Positions 33,123-40,347 of a stretch of 40,347 bases of DNA are shown piece after piece. Location of the stretch: positions 1 through 40,347 of the forward strand of contig JASJCH010000006.1 of NCBI GenBank assembly GCA_030066075.1. The letters run 5' to 3'. Position 1 is the stretch's first letter. Each line of letters starts with the position of its first letter. The notes below the pieces were generated by a model. That model did not search any database. It was not told the origin of the DNA and saw nothing but the letters and a program-made list of their open reading frames with translations. This stretch comes from Woeseiaceae bacterium. GTDB lineage: Bacteria > Pseudomonadota > Gammaproteobacteria > Steroidobacterales > Woeseiaceae. The position numbers were made by a program, and so were the translations under genes.

Positions 33123-34453
33123 GTATTCGTAACAAATTGCGCTCCAGGCTGATCACCCTGCTGGTCAGTGAGCGCACGCAGAACGCCCGGCGTTCGATGG
33201 CCGAGGCGCGGCGCAAACTCGGCGGCGGCGCCCACGTGGTCGAAGTGTTCCTCGAGCTCGACGACCCCTGGTCCTACCTGCTCGCGCACTACCTGCCGGA
33301 GCTGGCTGCAGGCTATGACATCGAGCTCCGTTTCCACCTCACACAGTCCTGCGGCGACGAGGCGTTCAGGCCGCAGCCCGAGTTACTGGCGCTTTATGCC
33401 GATGACGACTGCGCCCGGGTTGCCGCCGAACTCGGCATCCCGTTCCTCGACAAAGGCGCCGCGCCGCCCGTCGAGCACCGGCGGGCGCTGATCGACAGCC
33501 TCGCGGCGGTGAGCGACCCGGATGGGCTCGATGCCGAACTGCTCGGCGCGATCACGGCTTACTGGCGCGGTGACACGGCCGGCGTGGAACGGCGCATCGA
33601 TGGTGCGAGCGGTGATGGCGATGCGCTGCTTGCAGCCAACCAGCGGCGCCTGGTCGAGCTCGGCCACTACAACTCGGCGACCTTGCACTACGCGGGTGAG
33701 TGGTACTGGGGCGTCGACCGCCTGCCGTACCTCGTGGAGCGGCTTGACGAGCTCGGGGCGCGGCGCGCAGAGGCATCCACACCGGGGCTTGCATCCATTC
33801 GCCAGGCTACCCAGCTGTCGCTGCCGGTCCGTCCACCGGGCGCGGCGGCAGACTTGCCGCCGCTGGAGTTGTTCTACTCGTTCCGTAGCCCTTATTCCTA
33901 CCTCGCGCTGTCGCGGGTCTTCGCTGTCGCAGACGCTTTCGGTCTGCAACTCATCGTGCGACCGGTATTGCCCATGGTGATGCGCGGCATGCAGGTGCCG
34001 CGGGCGAAGCTCGCCTACATCGCAAAGGACACGGCCCGCGAGGCGCGGCGTCTCGATATACCGTACGGGCGGTTCGCCGATCCCGTGGGTGCGGGCGTGG
34101 AACGTTGCCTCGCCGTGTTCTTTTACGCCCAGCAGGAGAAACGCGAACGCGATTTCCTGCTGCACGCGGGAGAGGCAATCTGGGCACGTGCAATCGACGT
34201 CGCGACGGATGCCGGTATGCGCAAGGTCACGGGCCGCTGCGGGCTGTTCTGGCCCGAGGTGCTGGCCGCCATGGACGACGACAGCTGGCGTGACAAGGTC
34301 GAGGAAAACCGCGCCGCGATGTTCGATGCCGGAAGCTGGGGTGTGCCCACGCTACGGCTGGGCGACTTCACGACCTGGGGCCAGGACCGGCTCTGGTTGC
34401 TGGCGCGGCACCTCGAGGAGCTGTGTGACTCGGGCGAAGGGATACTGATATGA
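33119..34453 (+). CDS. Tandem DsbA-fold protein (2-hydroxychromene-2-carboxylate isomerase-like)
   Basis: 444 residues with two DsbA-like domains (PF01323), about residues 38-215 and 235-440. Domain 2 begins LELFYSFRSPYSYLALSR, the HCCA-isomerase/GST-kappa signature with the catalytic Ser in RSPYS. Domain 1 begins EVFLELDDPWSYLLAHYLPE, with Asp in place of that Ser. No CxxC pair is present, so it is not a disulfide oxidoreductase of DsbA type. Such proteins are glutathione-dependent isomerases or of unknown function. There is no signal peptide. The start is a TTG that overlaps the ATL stop (TTGA), with an ATG at 33197 as an alternative. The next gene overlaps by 4 bases. Confidence 0.82.
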   Translation: MSIRNKLRSRLITLLVSERTQNARRSMAEARRKLGGGAHVVEVFLELDDPWSYLLAHYLPELAAGYDIELRFHLTQSCGDEAFRPQPELLALYADDDCARVAAELGIPFLDKGAAPPVEHRRALIDSLAAVSDPDGLDAELLGAITAYWRGDTAGVERRIDGASGDGDALLAANQRRLVELGHYNSATLHYAGEWYWGVDRLPYLVERLDELGARRAEASTPGLASIRQATQLSLPVRPPGAAADLPPLELFYSFRSPYSYLALSRVFAVADAFGLQLIVRPVLPMVMRGMQVPRAKLAYIAKDTAREARRLDIPYGRFADPVGAGVERCLAVFFYAQQEKRERDFLLHAGEAIWARAIDVATDAGMRKVTGRCGLFWPEVLAAMDDDSWRDKVEENRAAMFDAGSWGVPTLRLGDFTTWGQDRLWLLARHLEELCDSGEGILI

Positions 34454-34953
34454 CGACGGTTGTCTTTTCTCATGGCCAGGAGAGTGGACCCTGGGGCACC
34501 AAGATCCGGGCGATGGCGGAGCTGGCCCGCGAGATGGGCTGTGCGGCCGACAGCATCGACTACCAGGGCATCGCCGACCCGACCGAGCGAGTCGACAAGC
34601 TGGTTGCGGAATGTCGCGGCATTGACGATGCGCTGGTACTCGTCGGCTCCAGCATGGGCGGGCATGTTGCGACAGCCGCCGCCGCGACAGTCGGGGCCGC
34701 GGGCTTGTTCGTGCTTGCCCCCGCTTATTACATGCCGGGCTACGAGCACCTTACCCCGACGCCGCCCGATATGCCGATCGCCATTGTGCACGGCTGGCAC
34801 GACGACATCGTTCCCGTCGAGAACAGCATTCGTTTCGCGCAGGCGTGCAGCGCCGAGTTACACCTGCTCGACGGCGGGCACCGGCTTACCGAAAACATTG
34901 ACGATATCAACTATCTTTTGCAGCGATTTATTGAAAAGATAAAGCCTCAATAA
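34450..34953 (+). CDS. YqiA-like alpha/beta hydrolase
   Basis: 167 residues, the size of the YqiA/YcfP UPF0227-like esterases. The first strand and loop are VVFSHGQESG. The nucleophile elbow GSSMGG has Ser68. The acid is probably Asp118 or Asp119 in HGWHDDIVP, and the catalytic His144 is in LLDGGHRL. The triad is therefore complete and in the right order. The protein is probably a cytoplasmic thioesterase or esterase; the substrate is unknown. It overlaps the DsbA-fold gene by 4 bases (ATGA) and is 20 bases from a small lipoprotein gene. Confidence 0.82.
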   Translation: MTTVVFSHGQESGPWGTKIRAMAELAREMGCAADSIDYQGIADPTERVDKLVAECRGIDDALVLVGSSMGGHVATAAAATVGAAGLFVLAPAYYMPGYEHLTPTPPDMPIAIVHGWHDDIVPVENSIRFAQACSAELHLLDGGHRLTENIDDINYLLQRFIEKIKPQ

Positions 34954-34973
34954 GAAGTCCCGGGAGGAGTGTC

Positions 34974-35249
34974 ATGAGGTTTCTGCTCGTGCTGATCGCG
35001 TTAGTACTTGCTGGCTGTAGTGGCGAGTCGGAGGACTCGAAGATGGACCGCATTGCCGACGAAATGGAGGACGTCGCGGAAGAAATGGGCGACGTTGCCG
35101 ACGCGGTGGGTGAGGCCGTCGAGGAGAGCAAGGATGAGCTCGGTGAGGCCTATCACGATGCCCTTGACAAGGCCGAAGAAGTTGGCGAAGTCCTCAAGGA
35201 GCATGCCGAAGAGGTCAGGGAAGACATCGAAGAAGCCGTCAACGACTGA
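34974..35249 (+). CDS. Small acidic lipoprotein with coiled-coil repeats
   Basis: 91 residues. The lipoprotein signal ends VLAGC (lipobox, Cys15). The mature part of about 75 residues is highly acidic and strongly helical, with heptad-like repeats of Glu/Asp and Ala/Val/Met (for example DEMEDVAEEMGDVADAVGEA). It is probably a rigid, lipid-anchored helix or helix bundle in the periplasm. No family is recognised beyond a general resemblance to acidic Lpp-like and YtxH/entericidin-adjacent lipoproteins. GGGAGG lies upstream at a good distance. It sits between the esterase and plsB (41-base gap), so it is probably in the same transcript. Confidence 0.72.
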   Translation: MRFLLVLIALVLAGCSGESEDSKMDRIADEMEDVAEEMGDVADAVGEAVEESKDELGEAYHDALDKAEEVGEVLKEHAEEVREDIEEAVND

Positions 35250-35290
35250 CGGGCTGACCTGAGCGAGCGGCTCCGGCCGCGGATAACACC

Positions 35291-37780
35291 ATGATCTGGC
35301 TGATGGACATCGCCCGGTTCATTTTCCAGCCACTGTACTGGCTGGCCGGGAAGATATTCTCGCTCTGGGCGCGGCCGACCGTGCAGCCGGAGTCCCCGCC
35401 CGAGCTTTACGCCGACGGCGAAGGGGAAATCTGTTATGTCCTCGAGACGGGCGGGCTCGCCGACGTGCTGGCGCTGGAGCGGGCCTGCGCAAAGCATGGG
35501 CTGCCGTCCCCACGCGAGTCCTTCGAATTCTGCGGCAAGCGCTTCTCCAAGCGTCTCGTCGTCCTGCGGCCGCGCAAGGGATTCCTGTTTCGCCGACCTG
35601 CGACCGGCGGGTCGCGGCGGCTGCGCAGCCTGGTGGACGCGGGGGAAGGCAGCTCGGAAGACCTGCAGCTCATTCCCGTCGCGATCTACTGGGGACGTTC
35701 GCCCGACCGCGAGGATTCCACGTTCAAGCTGTTCTTCTCCGAGAACTGGGACGTTGCGGGCCGTACCCGCAAGTTCTTCGCCACGCTATTGCACGGCCGC
35801 AACACCCTCATGTGGTTCAGCCACGCGCTGCCGCTGAACTCGATCATCCAGGAAAAACTCACGGCCGACATCGCGTTTCGCAAGGTGTCACGCATCCTGC
35901 GGGTGCATTTTCGCAAGCGGCGCACGGCAACCGTTGGTCCGGACCTGTCAAACCGCCGCAGGCTCGCGAGACTCGTGGCGTTATCGCCGAATGTCAGGCG
36001 CGCGATCGAGTCGGAGGCCGGCGATGATCCGAAGAAGCTTGCCGCTGCCGAACGCAAGGCGCAGAAGTACGTCATGGAGATTGCCGCCGATATTTCCTGG
36101 CCGACTATTCGTATCGCCGTGCGCATCCTGCGCCGGCTCTGGAACCAGATTTACGACGGCATCGAACTGGGCCATACGGAGCGGCTGCGCGAAGTGGCCA
36201 AGGAGAAAGTGGTCGTCTACGTGCCGTGTCACCGCAGCCACTTCGACTACCTGCTGCTCAGCTACATCTGCTACGAACAGAGTGTCCAGCTGCCCCACAT
36301 CGCCGCGGGCATCAACCTCAATATGCCGGTTGTCGGGCCGATACTGCGGCGCGGCGGCGCCTTCTTCCTGCGACGCAGTTTTCGCGGCAATCGGCTCTAT
36401 GCGGCCGTGTTCGACGCCTACCTCAATCAGCTACTCACGCGCGGCTACACGATCGAGTATTTCGTGGAGGGCGGGCGCAGCCGCACGGGACGCCTGCTGT
36501 CGCCCAAGGGCGGCATGCTGGCGATGACCGTCGGCTCGTATATCCAGAACCCGCGACGGCCGATCGTTTTCGTGCCCGTGTACTTTGGCTACGAGAAGCT
36601 CATCGAGGGCGGCGCGTTCCTGAGCGAGCTCAGCGGTGCGAAGAAGGAAAAGGAATCGCTGCTGGGGCTTATCCGCTCCGTCAAGTCGCTGCGCGAGAAC
36701 TTCGGCAGGGTCTACGTCAACATTGGCGAACCGATAGAACTCGATAGCGTGCTCGACGGGATCCAGCCTGACTGGCGCAAGTTGCCGAGCGGCAATGGCG
36801 AACGGCCGACGTGGCTCAACGACGTCGTCGCTACGTTGGGGGACGAGATCATGGGCGGAATCAACGCGGCCGCCGCGGTCACGCCGATCAGCCTGTTGGC
36901 CTACGTCCTGCTCGCGACACCGAAACAGAAGATCGGCGCCGCGGAACTGCGCGCGCAGCTGCAGCTGAGTCTCGACCTGCTGCGGCAGTTCGAGTACTCG
37001 GACTCGGTGACGATTCCCGACTGGAGCCCGGACGAGATCATCGCGCACGGCGAGGAGCTGCAAGCCATCAGCCGCACCTCGCACCCAATGGGCGACGTTA
37101 TTCACATGAGCGAGCCGACAGCGGTCCTGCTCACCTATTTCCGCAACAACATCCTGCATTTGCTGGCCGTGCCCGCCTCGGTGGCGTGCTGCTTCATCCA
37201 GGGGCGCGAACTGCCGCTTGCCGAATTGCAGCGGCTGGTGCGCCTGATCTACCCGTTCATGCGCAAGGAGCTGTGCCTCAAGTGGTCCGAGGAAGAGATC
37301 GACGCGATCACGAAGGAGGCCGTGAACGCGCTGGTCGAGCAGGAGCTGCTCGTCCGCCACAAGCGTCGCAAGACCCTCGAGCGCCCGCGCGCCGGGTCCG
37401 CGAAGGCTTACCAGCTACTGATGCTGGGACAGGCCATGGTGCCGATGTTGCAGCGTTTCTACCTCGTCATCGCCATGCTTGTGCAGCATGGGCCCGGCAC
37501 GTTGACGCGGGCGCGGCTCGAGCGCATGTGCGAGCTCAGTGCCGAACGGCTGTCGATGATCTACGGATTGCATTCGCCGGATTTCTTCAACAAAACGCTG
37601 TTCCACGATTTCATTCGCAAGTTGCAGGACCAGGAGGTGCTGCGGCGGAACGAGGACGGGCTGCTGGAGTTCGACGAGGACATCCTCGGCATCGGGACCG
37701 ACGCCCGGCTCGTGCTCGGCGAGCAGGTTCGTCATAGCATCCTGTCGCTGACCGTGCCCGAGGACCAGGTGGACGAATGA
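35291..37780 (+). CDS. plsB: Glycerol-3-phosphate 1-O-acyltransferase
   Basis: 829 residues, the full length of PlsB. It transfers an acyl chain from acyl-CoA or acyl-ACP to position 1 of glycerol-3-phosphate, the first step of phospholipid synthesis, at the inner membrane. The HX4D motif is HRSHFD (His314, Asp319). The acyltransferase blocks that follow are GGAFFLRRSF, EGGRSRTGRLL and RPIVFVPVYFGYEK. The large N- and C-terminal regions match gammaproteobacterial PlsB rather than the small PlsY or PlsC. A start at M5 (MDIARF) is also possible. The stop overlaps trhO (ATGA). Confidence 0.95.
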   Translation: MIWLMDIARFIFQPLYWLAGKIFSLWARPTVQPESPPELYADGEGEICYVLETGGLADVLALERACAKHGLPSPRESFEFCGKRFSKRLVVLRPRKGFLFRRPATGGSRRLRSLVDAGEGSSEDLQLIPVAIYWGRSPDREDSTFKLFFSENWDVAGRTRKFFATLLHGRNTLMWFSHALPLNSIIQEKLTADIAFRKVSRILRVHFRKRRTATVGPDLSNRRRLARLVALSPNVRRAIESEAGDDPKKLAAAERKAQKYVMEIAADISWPTIRIAVRILRRLWNQIYDGIELGHTERLREVAKEKVVVYVPCHRSHFDYLLLSYICYEQSVQLPHIAAGINLNMPVVGPILRRGGAFFLRRSFRGNRLYAAVFDAYLNQLLTRGYTIEYFVEGGRSRTGRLLSPKGGMLAMTVGSYIQNPRRPIVFVPVYFGYEKLIEGGAFLSELSGAKKEKESLLGLIRSVKSLRENFGRVYVNIGEPIELDSVLDGIQPDWRKLPSGNGERPTWLNDVVATLGDEIMGGINAAAAVTPISLLAYVLLATPKQKIGAAELRAQLQLSLDLLRQFEYSDSVTIPDWSPDEIIAHGEELQAISRTSHPMGDVIHMSEPTAVLLTYFRNNILHLLAVPASVACCFIQGRELPLAELQRLVRLIYPFMRKELCLKWSEEEIDAITKEAVNALVEQELLVRHKRRKTLERPRAGSAKAYQLLMLGQAMVPMLQRFYLVIAMLVQHGPGTLTRARLERMCELSAERLSMIYGLHSPDFFNKTLFHDFIRKLQDQEVLRRNEDGLLEFDEDILGIGTDARLVLGEQVRHSILSLTVPEDQVDE

Positions 37781-38685
37781 AGGTCGCGTCGTTCTACCGC
37801 TTCCTGGACCTCGAAGAAGCGGCCACGTTTCGTGAGGAACTGCAGGCACGGTGCGCGGAGCAGAAGCTGCTGGGCACGATCCTCGTCGCGCCTGAGGGGT
37901 TCAACGGTTCGGTCACGGGTGACGAAAAGGCCATCCGCGCGCTGTTCTCGTGGATAGAGAATCGACTCGAACTCGGCGAGCCTGTCGAGGCGCGCTGGAA
38001 CGAGGTCTCGGAGCCGCCTTTCCGGCGCATGCGCGTGCGCCTCAAGAAAGAAATCGTCACGCTCGGTCGCCCGGACATACTGCCGCACCGCAAAACCGGC
38101 ACTTACGTTTCTGGCGAGGACTGGAACCGCCTGATTGCAGATCCCGACGTGCTGGTCATCGACACGCGCAATCATTACGAATACGAGGTCGGCACGTTCC
38201 CGAACGCCGTCGATCCGGAAACCGACAGTTTTCGCGAGTTCCCGAAATTTGCGGAGAAACTCGCCGAGACGGCAAAGGACCGGCCGCTGGCCATGTTTTG
38301 CACTGGCGGTATCCGCTGCGAAAAGGCCACCGCCCTGATGCTGGAGTTGGGGTTCGACGAGGTCTACCACCTGCAGGGCGGCATCCTGAAGTACCTCGAG
38401 GACATGCCCGCGGACGCCAATCGCTGGGACGGGGAGTGCTTCGTCTTCGATACCCGCGTGGCGGTCGATCGCGACCTTGCGGAGGGGGGATACGTGCAGT
38501 GCCATGCCTGCCGCCGGCCGCTCAGCACGGAAGACCTGGCGTCACCGGATTACAAGGAAGGCGTCTCGTGCCCGAAGTGCGTCGGGGAACTGGACGAGGA
38601 ACGCGCGGAGCGTCTCGAAGAGAGGGCCAGGCAGGTTGATCTCGCGCGGCAGCGCGGCGATACGCACATCGGCCCTAAATCGTAG
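37777..38685 (+). CDS. trhO: tRNA uridine(34) 5-hydroxylase TrhO (YceA)
   Basis: 302 residues. An N-terminal ferredoxin-like domain (about 1-90) is followed by a rhodanese domain (about 115-215) with the active-site phrase FCTGGIRCEKAT (Cys175 and Cys181), diagnostic of the YceA/TrhO family. A C-terminal zinc-like site is formed by QCHACRRP and SCPKC. TrhO uses oxygen to form 5-hydroxyuridine at tRNA position 34. Translation is coupled to plsB by ATGA. The stop codon TAG is part of the left arm of the REP palindrome at 38681-38728. Confidence 0.92.
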   Translation: MKVASFYRFLDLEEAATFREELQARCAEQKLLGTILVAPEGFNGSVTGDEKAIRALFSWIENRLELGEPVEARWNEVSEPPFRRMRVRLKKEIVTLGRPDILPHRKTGTYVSGEDWNRLIADPDVLVIDTRNHYEYEVGTFPNAVDPETDSFREFPKFAEKLAETAKDRPLAMFCTGGIRCEKATALMLELGFDEVYHLQGGILKYLEDMPADANRWDGECFVFDTRVAVDRDLAEGGYVQCHACRRPLSTEDLASPDYKEGVSCPKCVGELDEERAERLEERARQVDLARQRGDTHIGPKS

Positions 38686-38728
38686 GAGCCGCCCATGGCC
38701 GCGATCGCGCCCACGGGGCGCTCCTACG
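38681..38728. repeat. GTAGGAG-type REP palindrome supplying two stop codons
   Basis: Arms 38681-38694 and 38715-38728 (CGTAGGAGC ... GCTCCTACG outermost) pair with one bulged C; the centre contains the self-complementary CGCGATCGCG. GTAGGAGC-type REP elements with GGCC...GCGAT-like centres are common in Pseudomonas and Xanthomonadaceae genomes, from memory. The TAG in the left arm is the trhO stop (38683-38685). The TAG read on the minus strand in the right arm is the ydcH-like stop (38724-38726). Confidence 0.8.
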
Positions 38729-38939
38729 CATCAAGGTCGGGAATCAGCTCGCTCTCGAGCGCGGTGATCATGTCCTTGATCAACAGCTTGCGCTTCTTGA
38801 GCCGACGGATGCGCAACTGGTCGACCATCGGGTCGTGTTGCAGGCGGTCGATCAGGTAGTCGAGATCACGATGGCTGACTCGCAGCTCTCGCAAACGCTC
38901 GAGATTCTTGAAAGCCTCTGTGTCGACCTTGTCCGTCAT
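38724..38939 (-). CDS. YdcH family protein (DUF465)
   Basis: 71 residues from the ATG at 38939, the normal size of the family (PF04325). It is wholly helical and basic in the second half: LRVSHRDLDYLIDRLQHDP, then IRRLKKRKLLIKDMITALE. The phrase KKRKLLIKD is the family hallmark. Function is unknown. It lies 11 bases behind cysQ on the same strand and is probably co-transcribed with it. A TTG at 38945 would add two residues. Its stop codon is in the REP arm. Confidence 0.85.
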   Translation of the reverse strand: MTDKVDTEAFKNLERLRELRVSHRDLDYLIDRLQHDPMVDQLRIRRLKKRKLLIKDMITALESELIPDLDA

Positions 38940-38950
38940 TCTCAACCATG

Positions 38951-39751
38951 CTACTCGCCGTCAGCGAGCAACGCCAGCCAGTCGCGATCGGTCGCGCCGA
39001 TGACCACGAAGTAGGGGTTCAGGATGTCTTCTTTCTGGTTATAAGACAAAGGCTTACCGTCCAGCTCGAGCACCTTGCCGCCGGCCTGTTCGACGACGGC
39101 CTGGGCCGCGGCGGTGTCCCACTCAGAGGTCGGGCCGAGGCGCGGGTAGATATCGGCGCCGCCTTCTGCGACCACGCAGAACTTGAGCGAGCTGCCCATG
39201 GGCACCATGTCCGTTTCTCCCACCCTGGCGAGGAACGCGTCGAGACTGGAGCCACGGTGGGAGCGGCTGCCCACGATGCGCACCGGGCTGCGGCTTGCCG
39301 CGCTGACCCGAATGGCCGTTGTGCCGTCGGCCGTGCGCAGTTCCGAACCGTGGCCCTCGCAGCCGATGTAGGTCTTCTCGTGCACGGGCACGTGCACCAC
39401 GCCGAGCAGCGGCCGCCCATTGTCGATGAATGCGATGTTCACCGTGAACTCGCCGTTGCGGTTCACGAACTCTTTCGTGCCGTCGAGCGGGTCGATCAGC
39501 CAGTAGCGCGGCCACTGGCTGCGCTCGGCAAACTCCGGGAGGCCTTCCTCCTCAGAGATAATCGGGATATCGGGCGTCAGCGACCGCAACCCCGCCACGA
39601 TGCAGCGGTGCGATGCGAGGTCGGCCTGCGTCAGCGGCGACTCGTCACCTTTCTCTTGAACGTCAAAGTCGGTAGCGTAGACTTCGAGGATCGCATGCCC
39701 GGCCGAGGTTGCCAGGTCGACGATCGGGTTGATCATTTCTTTGAGGTTCAT
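38951..39751 (-). CDS. cysQ: 3'(2'),5'-bisphosphate nucleotidase CysQ
   Basis: 266 residues from ATG 39751. It is a Mg-dependent phosphatase that converts 3'-phosphoadenosine 5'-phosphate (PAP) to AMP, removing a toxic by-product of sulfate assimilation. The inositol monophosphatase-fold motifs are complete: SEEEGLPEF, IDPLDGTKEF (Asp87, Asp90) and SEWDTAAAQAV. The start at 39751 was chosen because upstream in-frame codons run into the divergent yrfG promoter region. The divergent partner, 41 bases away, is yrfG. In many gammaproteobacteria cysQ, nudE and yrfG lie together; nudE is not in this window. Confidence 0.92.
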   Translation of the reverse strand: MNLKEMINPIVDLATSAGHAILEVYATDFDVQEKGDESPLTQADLASHRCIVAGLRSLTPDIPIISEEEGLPEFAERSQWPRYWLIDPLDGTKEFVNRNGEFTVNIAFIDNGRPLLGVVHVPVHEKTYIGCEGHGSELRTADGTTAIRVSAASRSPVRIVGSRSHRGSSLDAFLARVGETDMVPMGSSLKFCVVAEGGADIYPRLGPTSEWDTAAAQAVVEQAGGKVLELDGKPLSYNQKEDILNPYFVVIGATDRDWLALLADGE

Positions 39752-39792
39752 TCCGTTGTCCCGTCGCGAATGGGGCCGCGAAGTATAAAACA

Positions 39793-40347
39793 GTGACATT
39801 CGATCCCAAAACCGCTGTTTCCCGGTGCCGGACGCTGATGCTCGATATGGACGGGACGATTCTCGATCTCGCCTTCGATACCTACGTCTGGAAAGAGCTG
39901 GTGGTGGGTCGCTATGCCGAGCACAAGGGGCTCGAGTACCGGGTCGCGCGCGATCGGCTGTTCGCCAAGTACCTGTCGATCCAGGGCGATCTCGAATGGT
40001 ATTGCCTCGACCACTGGAGTGAGCGCCTGGGTTTCGACGTGCTGGAGCTGCACCACGAAGTGCACCATCGCATCGAGTACCTGCCCGGCGCCCAGGCGTT
40101 CCTCGAGACCGTGTGCGAGAGCGACATCGAGGTGCTGCTGGTCACGAACTCGCACCCGGACACGCTGCGACTCAAGAACGACACCCTCGGCTTCGCTGAA
40201 TTCTTCGACGGCATCCACAGCTCGCACACGTACGGGCACGCCAAGGAGAAGCAAGCATTCTGGCACGCGTTGCGAGAGGAGGAGGGCTTCGACCCGGAGA
40301 CCACCGTCTTTGTGGACGACACAGTCCCGGTACTACGCAGCGCCGTG
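39793..40347 (+). CDS. yrfG: GMP/IMP nucleotidase YrfG, partial
   Basis: The gene is open to the right edge, with 185 codons present of an expected 220 or so. HAD motif I is MLDMDGTILDLAFD (Asp18, Asp20); the phrase MDGTxLDLAFD is a YrfG signature. LEWYCLDHWSERLG also matches the E. coli protein, as do VTNSHPDTLRLK (motif II), THTYGHAKEKQ (motif III region) and TVFVDDT (motif IV). It hydrolyses GMP and IMP. GTG 39793 gives an N terminus of the same length as E. coli YrfG; ATG 39838 would leave out residues before motif I. No Shine-Dalgarno sequence is visible, and a TATAAA at 39784-39789 lies so close that the transcript may be leaderless. Confidence 0.9.
   Translation, partial: MTFDPKTAVSRCRTLMLDMDGTILDLAFDTYVWKELVVGRYAEHKGLEYRVARDRLFAKYLSIQGDLEWYCLDHWSERLGFDVLELHHEVHHRIEYLPGAQAFLETVCESDIEVLLVTNSHPDTLRLKNDTLGFAEFFDGIHSSHTYGHAKEKQAFWHALREEEGFDPETTVFVDDTVPVLRSAV

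Overview
The window is a high-GC, gene-dense piece of a gammaproteobacterial chromosome. It carries 36 protein genes. Two are cut by the edges: the VWA/TPR gene at the left and yrfG at the right. There are no RNA genes, insertion sequences, integrases or CRISPR arrays, and no gene-free stretch longer than about 250 bases. Core genes of gammaproteobacterial type (lipA, sohB, plsB, trhO, a YdcH-like gene, cysQ, yrfG) sit beside a Bat operon end, a FadL porin, c-di-GMP enzymes and secreted DUF1800/DUF1501/DUF885 proteins. This mix fits an environmental, probably marine, uncultured-type gammaproteobacterium such as Woeseiaceae, Steroidobacterales or Chromatiales. The lineage is inferred, not proven.

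Layout. 1-1935: end of a Bat (aerotolerance) operon. 1940-3970: glyoxalase I, divergent from an HAD phosphatase and an alpha/beta hydrolase, with a small dyad in the 16-base gap between the two start codons. 3962-4044: first copy of an unusual hairpin repeat. 4049-5521: OmpA-like protein with a coiled-coil. 5772-10158: small unknown gene, terminator, lipA-sohB, M48 protease and L,D-transpeptidase lipoprotein. 10179-10985: solitary secretin-like protein. 11113-14581: diguanylate cyclase followed by a GGDEF/EAL phosphodiesterase. 14784-17099: large secreted beta-helix-type protein with a duplicated Cys module at its C terminus. 17178-20926: DUF3179 membrane protein, FadL-type porin and LysR regulator. 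20980-22038: PLP enzyme resembling D-cysteine desulfhydrase.

22098-29864 is one run of seven co-oriented, closely packed genes: a lone contractile tail sheath protein, an ECF sigma factor, a small membrane protein (probable anti-sigma), a periplasmic CpxP-like protein, a DUF1800 lipoprotein, a Tat-exported DUF1501 protein and a DUF885 peptidase-like lipoprotein. It ends at the second hairpin repeat. No other phage or contractile-system gene is present. This is the most unusual part of the window.

29974-38685 is a second long run: two overlapping GTPases with DUF697-like ends, an alkyltransferase-like DNA repair protein, a tandem DsbA-fold protein, an esterase, a tiny acidic lipoprotein, plsB and trhO. 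It ends in a GTAGGAG-type REP palindrome whose two arms supply the stop codons of trhO and of the convergent ydcH-like gene. cysQ and yrfG then diverge at the right edge.

The three hairpin elements each lie directly behind the last gene of a transcription run, so they appear to mark operon ends. Tight junctions (ATGA, GTGA, TTGA) are common, which suggests extensive translational coupling.
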